From positions 10,156 through 74,155 of the forward strand of contig CAUBOH010000009.1 in the NCBI GenBank assembly GCA_958437495.1: 64,000 nt of DNA, given 5' to 3'. This document shows, piece after piece, positions 45,139 through 52,927 of the stretch. A program made the position numbers and the translations under genes. This stretch comes from an uncultured Collinsella sp. GTDB lineage: Bacteria; Actinomycetota; Coriobacteriia; Coriobacteriales; Coriobacteriaceae. How positions within the stretch are numbered: the first letter of the stretch is position 1; each line of letters opens with the position of its first letter. The notes under the pieces are model-generated. The model was not told the DNA's origin. It did not search any database and saw nothing but the letters and a program-made list of their open reading frames with translations.

Positions 45139-45959
45139 AGCGGGCGATTCATCCCATAAAGGCAGATATGATGCGTTTGCACAGGATGTTTCCGGCGAAG
45201 TTTGGTCTTGCGCTTATGCTGGCGTTCGGCCTTCTCTTCGGTGTCTTTCTAAAAAGCGGAACAACGTTGCTAGCCTTTGGCAATAGCGTTTGCGGGGAGG
45301 ATATTGGTTTCATCTGGAATGTAATCGATCCTACTGCGCCTGATGAGTCCCTTGTGCGCAGTGCTTTTGCCGGCACCTCTCTGCTCGTTCCGCTCATCGT
45401 TTGCCTGGCGATTTTACAGGAGCGCGGCTATGAAGAGGGATGCCGAATTTCTTCAGCAAGAGGTCTTGCCCGCTTTAACGGGGCTCTGGCACATGTACTT
45501 TCGTCTGCTTTAATAATCGGCGCAGCGTATAGTGCGCTTTGCCTTCTTCTGTTTGAAATAGCGATAACACGTGGAGGGCAAAACTATGCGCATAGCATGC
45601 TGGCTGCATTTTTGCCCGCAATGATGATTAACGCCGTATTGGTGATATCGATTGCGCTGGAGACGGTGACCATCTATCGGATTACAAGCAGCGCCGTATT
45701 TAGCGGGGCTGTGGTAATAATCGGATTTGTCATGAGCTTGACGCTCTACGGAACTTACCTTCAGACGCCCATACCGTCCTTGCGATGGATCTTCTTTCTT
45801 CCGGGGCCGTACCTTGGAGTCGGATGTGCCCTTGGGTATAGCGATATGGGGCAGCTGACGCTTCTGGGATATGGCGTGGCAGCCAGCTGTCTATCGGTAT
45901 TGATTTACACTCTCTTGAGCTTTCGCGCTGGGGGTGTGCTCAATGGCTCGTCAGACTAA
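45135..45959 (+). CDS. ABC-2 type permease, LanE/LanG-like (first)
   Basis: 274 residues with six predicted membrane helices and little conserved sequence, the usual state of lantibiotic-immunity and related ABC-2 permeases. A block around GYEEGCRISSARG after helix 2 resembles the conserved coupling loop before helix 3. It overlaps the ATPase and the next permease, so the three form one complex. No bacteriocin gene is visible, so this is probably a self-standing resistance or export system. Confidence 0.75.
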   Translation: MKRAIHPIKADMMRLHRMFPAKFGLALMLAFGLLFGVFLKSGTTLLAFGNSVCGEDIGFIWNVIDPTAPDESLVRSAFAGTSLLVPLIVCLAILQERGYEEGCRISSARGLARFNGALAHVLSSALIIGAAYSALCLLLFEIAITRGGQNYAHSMLAAFLPAMMINAVLVISIALETVTIYRITSSAVFSGAVVIIGFVMSLTLYGTYLQTPIPSLRWIFFLPGPYLGVGCALGYSDMGQLTLLGYGVAASCLSVLIYTLLSFRAGGVLNGSSD

Positions 45960-46761
45960 AAGATTCCTCCATTCAGAATGGAAGCATGTGAGTAAATGGA
46001 CGTATGCCTTAATCCTGATAATTTATACGTGCATGGTGGTATTGCAGCTTAATTCTTTCCCGATGTGGTTCTGTAGCCTCCGTGAGAACAGTTTCTTGGG
46101 CTTTTTCCCAGACCCGACGCTTCGGTTATCGGCGGAGGATGTCCTTCTATTTCGTAATGCAGAGGTTTTTCGCGGTCTGCTGTTCAACGTAGCCCCGTTG
46201 GCTCATGCATTGTTCTTTCCGTTCATCGCGGCTTGTATCGTGCCGCGCTTTGTCAGCTCAGGCTTTGTCGAGGAACCGTGGGGGTTGTCGGAGGCTCGGG
46301 GAGGGAAGCGTGTGTGCGCTATCGTTGCGCGAGTGGTGCTGTCTTCTTTTGTCCTTTTGGGCGCGTTTATCCTGACGAGTGTCGTTTTGTACTGTCTTAA
46401 CTGCGCGATCGTTTTGGATGCTCAGCAGTATTTCAACCTGAATATTTTTTGCTATCGACTTGTTCTTGCCGCCGCTGTCTGCCTTGCATACGTGGTCTCT
46501 TGCGTAATCGTTGTTTCCTATTTTGAGTCCGGCTTCGGTCCGATTGGCATGCTGCTGCTTGTCAACGTCGTAGCGATCTACATACAGCTCGGGGCCAATT
46601 CCATGCTTCCGCTTCCGTCCTCGATGCTCATGTGGATTTGCGGCGTGACCCCGTTGAGGGACGGTCAATGCGTTTCGATTTTAATTGACTGCCTAATAAA
46701 CGTAGTAAGCGTCTTTACCATCTGCTTTACCGTAGACCGATTGCGGTCGAGATTTCTTTGA
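45943..46761 (+). CDS. ABC-2 type permease, LanE/LanG-like (second)
   Basis: 272 residues with six predicted helices. EEPWGLSEARGGKR occupies the same place as the coupling segment of the first permease, so the two are distant paralogues. ATG 45943 lies inside the end of the first permease gene. An in-frame GTG at 45934 would add three residues. Confidence 0.75.
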   Translation: MARQTKRFLHSEWKHVSKWTYALILIIYTCMVVLQLNSFPMWFCSLRENSFLGFFPDPTLRLSAEDVLLFRNAEVFRGLLFNVAPLAHALFFPFIAACIVPRFVSSGFVEEPWGLSEARGGKRVCAIVARVVLSSFVLLGAFILTSVVLYCLNCAIVLDAQQYFNLNIFCYRLVLAAAVCLAYVVSCVIVVSYFESGFGPIGMLLLVNVVAIYIQLGANSMLPLPSSMLMWICGVTPLRDGQCVSILIDCLINVVSVFTICFTVDRLRSRFL

Positions 46762-46800
46762 TTGTTTGTGAGGGATGATCATACCGAGCATACCAAATAC

Positions 46801-46837
46801 AGGGGGGCGGGCACCGTGGCTGGTGTCCGCCCCCCCT
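46801..46837. terminator. Bidirectional terminator hairpin
   Basis: AGGGGGGCGGGCACC pairs with GGTGTCCGCCCCCCCT across GTGGCT. It lies between the convergent permease and amidotransferase-like genes. No long U-run on either side. Confidence 0.7.
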
Positions 46838-46871
46838 GACATGGAAGGTTTAAGCCTGTGCGGTTCGCGAG

Positions 46872-47681
46872 CTAGCGGGCCTGCTTTACCTTGGCCGCCG
46901 CCTCGACAAACGACTTCCACAGGTTAAAGTCGGTCTCGAGCGTCTTCCACGTATACTCAGGGTGCCATTGCACGCCCAGGCAGAACGGCTGGCCTTCGAC
47001 TTCGATGCACTCGGGAACGCCGTCGGTTGCCTTGGCGACCAAGCGCGTGCTTTTACCCAGACGGTCGACGCAGCAGTGATGTGCCGAGTTGGTCTGGATC
47101 AGCCTGTGCCCGCCAACCGCGCGCTCCAGCAGCGAGCCCGGCATGACCTCGACAGGGTGCACGGGGTCGTTGAGCACGTGGGTGTGGCGCCACTGCGTGC
47201 GGCCCTCGCGCGCGCCCAGGCTCGGCACGTCCATGCACAGGGTGCCGCCGGTGGCGACGTTGAGCAGCTGCGTGCCGCGGCAGGTGGTAAAGAGCGGCTT
47301 TTTGACGCGGAGTACCTCGTCGACCAGCTTAAACTCAAAACTATCGCGGATCTCGCAGCAGAGGGTGGGGTCGTAGGGTCGATCATCGCCCCAACGTTTG
47401 GGATTGACATCGGGGCCGCCGGGAATGGCGATACCGTCAGCGATTTCCACATAATGACGGATAACGTCGACGTCTTCGGTAATGGACATCTGCAGCGGCA
47501 GACCGCCGGCGGCAAGAATGGCGTCGACAAAGACGCTCGCAATCTCCTCGTTGGGGGAGAGCGTCTCGCTCAAACAGGGCTTCGCTTCTTCCCAGCGTGG
47601 TGCTACCAGGATAAGCGGGCGGTCGGCGGGATCGACGTCGACGTGCGGAGTGTAGGACGATGAGGTGCGGGTTCCGATCAT
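46872..47681 (-). CDS. Class I glutamine amidotransferase-like hydrolase (PuuD family)
   Basis: 269 residues. IAIPGGPDVNPKRWGD, the nucleophile Cys in PLFTTCRGTQLLNV, and LGVQWHPEYT with the catalytic His match gamma-glutamyl-GABA hydrolases. It should cleave a gamma-glutamyl amide in the cytoplasm. Its position after the amino-acid ABC importer genes on the same strand suggests processing of an imported glutamyl compound. The start at 47681 is preferred; the frame reaches a GTG at 47756 without a ribosome site. Confidence 0.87.
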   Translation of the reverse strand: MIGTRTSSSYTPHVDVDPADRPLILVAPRWEEAKPCLSETLSPNEEIASVFVDAILAAGGLPLQMSITEDVDVIRHYVEIADGIAIPGGPDVNPKRWGDDRPYDPTLCCEIRDSFEFKLVDEVLRVKKPLFTTCRGTQLLNVATGGTLCMDVPSLGAREGRTQWRHTHVLNDPVHPVEVMPGSLLERAVGGHRLIQTNSAHHCCVDRLGKSTRLVAKATDGVPECIEVEGQPFCLGVQWHPEYTWKTLETDFNLWKSFVEAAAKVKQAR

Positions 47682-47768
47682 GGGTGCGGCTTTCGAATCC
47701 GGATGGACATGGCACAGGGGCGGCGCGGGACAAACGTTACTGATGAATTCGCCCACGTGGCAATTGGG

Positions 47769-48533
<765 letters not shown>

Positions 48534-48569
48534 GGTGCTCGGCTCCTTATGCTTTGAGAACGTGGGTAC

Positions 48570-49403
48570 TTAGCGGATGATGGTCGCGCCGGTCTTGTGC
48601 GAAACGTAGACGGCGGCCTTGTTAATCGCAACGTTGATGAGGATGTAGATGACCGCGATTACCAGGTAGACCGACACGAGGGCGTCGTAGTTGGTAATGA
48701 GCACGCGGGCATTTTGCATGAGGTCGGGGTAGCTCACCACATAGGCGACGGTGGTGTCTTTGACTACGACCACAAGCTGCGAAATCAACGACGGAATGAT
48801 AAACCGAATCGCCTGCGGCAACACGATTTTAAAGGTGATTTTAGCTTTGGAGAGACCGAGCGCCTGAGCAGCTTCGACCTGGCCGCGCGGCACGGCGTTG
48901 ACGCCGGCGCGGAAGATCTCGGCGAGTACGCCGGCGGCAGCGAGCGCGACGGGGAGCGTGAGCATCCAAAACGACGGCAGCGCGATCTTGTACTGGGGCA
49001 GCACCAAAAAGAAGAAGTAGATGAACAGCAGGCTCGGCACGCCACGGAAGAAATCGGTGAGCACGCGGCAGACCAGCTGCAGCGGCTTAATGTCGCTCGT
49101 GCGGCCGAGCATAAGAGCTAAGCCCAGCACCAGCGCGATGGCGCCAGCGGTGAGTGCGACTTTAACGGTGCCCTCAAAGCCGGCAAGCAAGAACTTCCAG
49201 GTGGTGAGGTGCGTAAAGAAATACCAATAGTGGACCGAAAGCTGGCCGGTCACATAAAAGCGCTGCAGCACCAGGGCGACGAGCACGGCGACAGCAACAA
49301 GTGAGATGGCGGTGCCGATGCGAATCTTGGCTCGCATCTTGGGGCCGGGAGCCTCGTAGAGCGCATCGCGCATGGTGAGTGCAGGGGAGGAATGCTTGCT
49401 CAT
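48570..49403 (-). CDS. Polar amino-acid ABC transporter permease (long)
   Basis: 277 residues. An N-terminal cytoplasmic tail and one extra helix precede the five-helix HisM/GlnP core. The EAA loop reads EAAQALGLSKAKITFKIVLPQA. It overlaps the following permease start by 4 bases and pairs with it as a heterodimer. Confidence 0.92.
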   Translation of the reverse strand: MSKHSSPALTMRDALYEAPGPKMRAKIRIGTAISLVAVAVLVALVLQRFYVTGQLSVHYWYFFTHLTTWKFLLAGFEGTVKVALTAGAIALVLGLALMLGRTSDIKPLQLVCRVLTDFFRGVPSLLFIYFFFLVLPQYKIALPSFWMLTLPVALAAAGVLAEIFRAGVNAVPRGQVEAAQALGLSKAKITFKIVLPQAIRFIIPSLISQLVVVVKDTTVAYVVSYPDLMQNARVLITNYDALVSVYLVIAVIYILINVAINKAAVYVSHKTGATIIR

Positions 49404-50059
49404 CGGAGAATCCTCACCTTCTTATCGATATAGTTGCCAATGTGGCTCACCACAAAGGCCGTGCCCAGGTAGCCGAGTGCCGAGATAAAGAACGCGGCGA
49501 CGCCGCCGAGCGAGCGCGTGTTGATGTAGCTCACCACGCCGGTAAGCTCTTGCGGCTTAAGCGGCACCTGGCTGCCCAAGGCGGTAGTGAGCATGACGGC
49601 GATAAAGAGGTTGGTCATGGGCAATACGCTTGAGCGCAGTGCCTGCGGAATCACGATCTTGGCGAGGATGCGGCTGAAGCTCATGCCGAGCGAGCGGGCG
49701 GCTTCGACCTGGCCGACGCCAACGGTGTTGATGCCGCTCATAAAGTTCTCGGAGCCAAAGGCGGAACCCAAGAGTACTGTGGCGACGATAACGCAGGTGC
49801 GGTAGGGCAGGACGACCTTGAGCGGTGGCAGTGCGTAGACGACGATGATGAGCAGCGCGATGCCGGGGATGTTACGGAAGACCTGGACATACAGGTCGCC
49901 AAAGACGCGCAGCGGCTTGAGCGGCGACACGCGCATCACGGTGACGGCGACGGCCAGCACCATGGCGATGACAAACGACTCAAGCGTCATGCCCCAGGTT
50001 GCAAGCAGCGCGTCGATATAGTTCTGGCCATAGAGCGACCAGAGCTCGGAGAGAATCAT
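49400..50059 (-). CDS. Polar amino-acid ABC transporter permease (short)
   Basis: 219 residues, five helices. The EAA loop is EAARSLGMSFSRILAKIVIPQA. It is the first of the membrane genes after the binding protein, from which a leaky terminator separates it (50084-50109). Confidence 0.92.
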   Translation of the reverse strand: MILSELWSLYGQNYIDALLATWGMTLESFVIAMVLAVAVTVMRVSPLKPLRVFGDLYVQVFRNIPGIALLIIVVYALPPLKVVLPYRTCVIVATVLLGSAFGSENFMSGINTVGVGQVEAARSLGMSFSRILAKIVIPQALRSSVLPMTNLFIAVMLTTALGSQVPLKPQELTGVVSYINTRSLGGVAAFFISALGYLGTAFVVSHIGNYIDKKVRILR

Positions 50060-50083
50060 GCGGACCTCCCGCCGATAAGGAAA

Positions 50084-50109
50084 GGGGCTCCCGTGTGTAC
50101 GGAAGCCCC
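50084..50109 (-). terminator. Leaky terminator between binding-protein and permease genes
   Basis: GGGGCTCCCGT pairs with ACGGAAGCCCC (10 of 11) around GTGT. On the minus strand CCCCTTTCC follows, a weak U-run. This would give more binding protein than membrane subunits, a common arrangement in such operons. Confidence 0.65.
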
Positions 50110-50197
50110 GACAACTCAGTGAGGAAACAGTTTACCGCAATAAAGCGCATCATGCGTTTCCGTATGGTTTCGTTGCGGTCGTTACCAGGCTCGCTGC

Positions 50198-51193
50198 CTA
50201 GGCGCCGATCTCGGGCAGCTCGGGAACATTGGTGTCGCCCGTACGGTCACCGATGCAGATCTGCCACAGCTCGGTCCAGGTGCCGTCGTCCTCGATCTTC
50301 TTAAGGAAGTCGTTGACGAAGGCTACGCCGTCGGAATCGAGCGGCAGGCCGATGCCATAGGGCTCCTTGCTGCCGAAGGGCTTGCCGGCGATCTTGTACT
50401 TACCGGGCTCGCGGACCAGGGCGCTCTGCTGCATGTTGTTATCGATGACGTAGGCATCGACGCGACCTTGCTGGAGTGCCTGACGGGCTTCCTCGTCGGT
50501 CTTGAACTCCTGCTGGCTGGCCTTGGGGGCGAACTCCTCCAGGATGGCGGGGCCGTTGGAGCCGGACTGGACGGCGACGTTCTTGTCCGCCAGGTCGTCG
50601 ACGCCCTTGATGTCGTCGTTGTCGGCGAGCACCAGGATAGCCTGCTGGGTGTAGTAATAGGGGCCGGCGAAGGAGACGAGCTTCTTGCGCTCGTCGGTGA
50701 TGGTGTAGGTGGCAAAGACGGCGTCGACCTGGCCGTTCTGCAGGACGGACTCGCGCGTGTCCGAGGTCACCTGGGTGATCTTGACCTTGTTTTCACCCAG
50801 AATGTAGTTGGACAGGAGCTGTGCGATACCGGCGTCGAAGCCGCGGGTCTGGCCGTCTTTCTCGTTGAGGAGGGAGAAGAGCGTGGAGGTCTGAACGCCA
50901 CCGATCTTAAAGACGCCGGCGTCCTTGACGGCCGTGGCCCAGGTGCTGGCGGCGATGGCATCGTCATCGGCCTTGGGGCCGTTGTCGACGAGCTTGTCGA
51001 ATGCCTTGGCGTCGAGCGTGGTGGAAGCCTCGGTATCATTGGAGCTCTTGGAGGAGCCGGTGGCGGAACCCTTGTCGGCCTCGGCGCTGGTGTCGGAGCA
51101 GCCGGCAAGACCAAGGCCGGCGACGGTTGCGAAGGTGGCGGCAACGAAGCCGCGGCGGTCGAGAACGACCTGCTGGGAGAGGTTTTTGCTCAT
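50198..51193 (-). CDS. Amino-acid-binding lipoprotein of the ABC importer (Tat-type signal)
   Basis: 331 residues. The signal is DRRGFVAATFATVAGLGLAGC: twin arginine, hydrophobic core and a lipobox ending in LAGC. The mature protein should therefore be a Tat-exported lipoprotein. A Ser/Thr/Asp-rich linker follows (about 34-60). The family-3 solute-binding domain (about 85-325) includes FDAGIAQLLSNYILGENKVKI and RGES-like DTRESVLQNGQVDAV. It most resembles glutamate/glutamine or aspartate binders. It is the first gene of the importer operon. Confidence 0.9.
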   Translation of the reverse strand: MSKNLSQQVVLDRRGFVAATFATVAGLGLAGCSDTSAEADKGSATGSSKSSNDTEASTTLDAKAFDKLVDNGPKADDDAIAASTWATAVKDAGVFKIGGVQTSTLFSLLNEKDGQTRGFDAGIAQLLSNYILGENKVKITQVTSDTRESVLQNGQVDAVFATYTITDERKKLVSFAGPYYYTQQAILVLADNDDIKGVDDLADKNVAVQSGSNGPAILEEFAPKASQQEFKTDEEARQALQQGRVDAYVIDNNMQQSALVREPGKYKIAGKPFGSKEPYGIGLPLDSDGVAFVNDFLKKIEDDGTWTELWQICIGDRTGDTNVPELPEIGA

Positions 51194-51309
51194 GGTAGAA
51201 CACCTTTCTCAATAAAATCCCTAGCGGTTGAGTAGAGTTATACCCTATCCCGCTCAAATGGGTCAACACGAAATAACTCAGAAACATACTTACCTTATGG
51301 GTTATTCTA

Positions 51310-51360
51310 GCTACCAAAAAGGGACAGGTTTATTTTGGCAGGTTTTATCTGGGCAAACGC
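51310..51360 (+). repeat. GGGACAG hairpin repeat, copy 6
   Basis: CTACCAAAAAGGGACAGG then TTTATTTTGGCAGG and TTTTATCTGGGCAAACGCCG. It lies between the divergent importer and alcohol dehydrogenase promoters, the only copy not next to a stop codon or terminator. Confidence 0.8.
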
Positions 51361-51417
51361 CGATTATTGCGGCTGAGATAGCGTTTTGCGGATGGCATGA
51401 TCGCTCGCGGCGGTCGC

Positions 51418-51423
51418 TATAAT
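51418..51423 (+). promoter_or_regulatory. -10 element of the alcohol dehydrogenase gene
   Basis: TATAAT 40 bp before the start codon. No convincing -35 hexamer is present at the right distance, so an activator or extended contact may be needed. Confidence 0.5.
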
Positions 51424-51462
51424 GGCGGCAGCGCGACACATATATAAGTAAGGAGATCGCGT

Positions 51463-52665
51463 ATGAACGGTTATTCGTTTTTCGCGCCGACCAAGGTGCT
51501 GTTTGGCGCGGGCAAGTTGGGCGAGCTGGGCGCGCAGAAGCTGCCCGGCACCAAAGCGCTCATCGTTACGACCGGTGGCAACTCGGTCAAGCGTTTTGGA
51601 TATCTGGGACGTTTGGAAGCCGAGCTCGATCGCGCCGGCGTGGCGTATGAGCTGTTCGATCGCATTGAGCCCAATCCTCTGCGCGAGACCGTTAACGCGG
51701 GTGGCTGGATGGCGCGTACCCACGGCTGTGATTTTGTGCTGGCGCTCGGTGGCGGTTCGGTCATGGACGGCAGCAAGGGCATCTGCGCGGTGGCGGCCAA
51801 CCCGCATACGGACGCCGAGGGCAACGAGTGCCCCGGTGACATCTGGGACTTTGTGAATGGTGGCACCGCGCTCGGCCTGCCGATCCCCAACGATCCGCTG
51901 CCGCTTGTTTGCGTGACTACCACGGCGGGTACCGGCTCAGAGGTCGATGCGGGCGGTGTCCTGTCCTGCGAGGACAATGACGAGAAGCTTCGTCTGGGCG
52001 ATCCGCGCCTGTTTCCGGTGCTTTCGATCGTTGATCCCGGGCTCATGGTGAGCGTTCCGGCGCGTCTGACCGCCTATCAGGGATTCGACGCCCTGTTCCA
52101 TTGCGTTGAGTGCTATGTGTCGAACACCAATACGCCCATGGGTGACATGGTTTGTCGCGAAGGCATCCGTCGTGCCGCCGCGGCATTGCCTACGTGCGTC
52201 AATAATGGCGATGACCTGGAAGCGCGCTCGAGCCTTGCGTTTGCCAACACGCTTGGCGGCTATGCCATGGATGCCTCGGGCACCACGGGCTCGCATGGCC
52301 TTGAGCACGGCATGAGCGCGCATCATCACGACCTTCCGCACGGTGCCGGACTCATCATGATCGCGCGCGCCTACCACGCGTGGATGATCGATCACGGCGC
52401 CGCACCCGAGCGCTATATCGACATGGCGCGCCTGATGGGCAATGCTACCGCCAGCGATCCGCACGATTTTGTAGTTGAGCTCACGCGCCTGATGGAGGCC
52501 TGCCATGTGGCCGACCTTGCCATGAGCGAATGGGGGATTACGGACAAAGAACTGCCGGCCATCGCACACACCGCTCTGACAACCAACGGTGTCCTGTTCA
52601 GCCACGACCCCGTAACGCTGACCGACCCCGACGTCGTCGAAATTCTCAAGCAAAGCTACCGCTAA
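51463..52665 (+). CDS. Iron-containing alcohol dehydrogenase (butanol dehydrogenase type)
   Basis: 400 residues. GGGSVMDGSKGI binds the cofactor, and TTAGTGSEVD and HGLEHGMSAHHHDLPHGAGL supply metal-binding His residues. The family reduces aldehydes in fermentation. The N-terminus FFAPTKVLFGAGKL is typical of BdhA/YqhD-like members. AAGGAG lies about 9 bases before the ATG. It may help redox balance alongside pyruvate formate-lyase. Confidence 0.93.
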   Translation: MNGYSFFAPTKVLFGAGKLGELGAQKLPGTKALIVTTGGNSVKRFGYLGRLEAELDRAGVAYELFDRIEPNPLRETVNAGGWMARTHGCDFVLALGGGSVMDGSKGICAVAANPHTDAEGNECPGDIWDFVNGGTALGLPIPNDPLPLVCVTTTAGTGSEVDAGGVLSCEDNDEKLRLGDPRLFPVLSIVDPGLMVSVPARLTAYQGFDALFHCVECYVSNTNTPMGDMVCREGIRRAAAALPTCVNNGDDLEARSSLAFANTLGGYAMDASGTTGSHGLEHGMSAHHHDLPHGAGLIMIARAYHAWMIDHGAAPERYIDMARLMGNATASDPHDFVVELTRLMEACHVADLAMSEWGITDKELPAIAHTALTTNGVLFSHDPVTLTDPDVVEILKQSYR

Positions 52666-52700
52666 CCACCACAAAGGGGACAGGCACCTTTGTGGTGGTT
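52664..52700 (+). repeat. GGGGACAG hairpin overlapping the dehydrogenase stop codon
   Basis: AACCACCACAAAGG (beginning inside the TAA stop) pairs perfectly over 14 bp with CCTTTGTGGTGGTT around GGACAGGCA. It belongs to the variable-stem, constant-core class seen at 15445 and 61433. Confidence 0.75.
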
Positions 52701-52730
52701 CTGGCCGATGCAGTGGCATGCCTTGCTGTT

Positions 52731-52872
52731 TTGTCTCGATCTGTAACAGTTAGACGGGCAAAAGGTCTCTATCTGTTACAGATTGAGACAAAGGTTAGGG
52801 GCAAAGACGGTTTGTCTCAATCTGTAACAATTGGGCGAGGATTTGTCCTCTAGATGTTACAGATCGAGATAA
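52731..52872. repeat. Two tandem TGTCTCRATCTGTAACA palindromes
   Basis: Unit 1 is 52731-52791 (arms TTGTCTCGATCTGTAACAG and complement). Unit 2 is 52812-52872 (arms TTGTCTCAATCTGTAACAA and near complement). Even the spacers are alike (GGGC/GACGGGC, then GTCTCT/GTCCTCT). The units are spaced about 81 bp apart between convergent adh and the DXS-like gene. Confidence 0.75.
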
Positions 52873-52888
52873 TCGCGCCGCGAAAACA

Positions 52889-52927
52889 AAAACCTCCGCA
52901 GGGGTGCTTTCCTTGCGGAGGTTTTTT
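52889..52927. terminator. Terminator shared by adh and the DXS-like gene
   Basis: AAAACCTCCGCA pairs with TGCGGAGGTTTT, with A-rich and T-rich flanks that allow termination in both directions. It abuts the stop codon of the minus-strand gene. Confidence 0.85.

Noticed and set aside
52731..52872. CRISPR-like array from repeated TGTCTCRATCTGTAACA
   Set aside because: Only two palindromic units with similar spacers, no cas genes and no further repeats.
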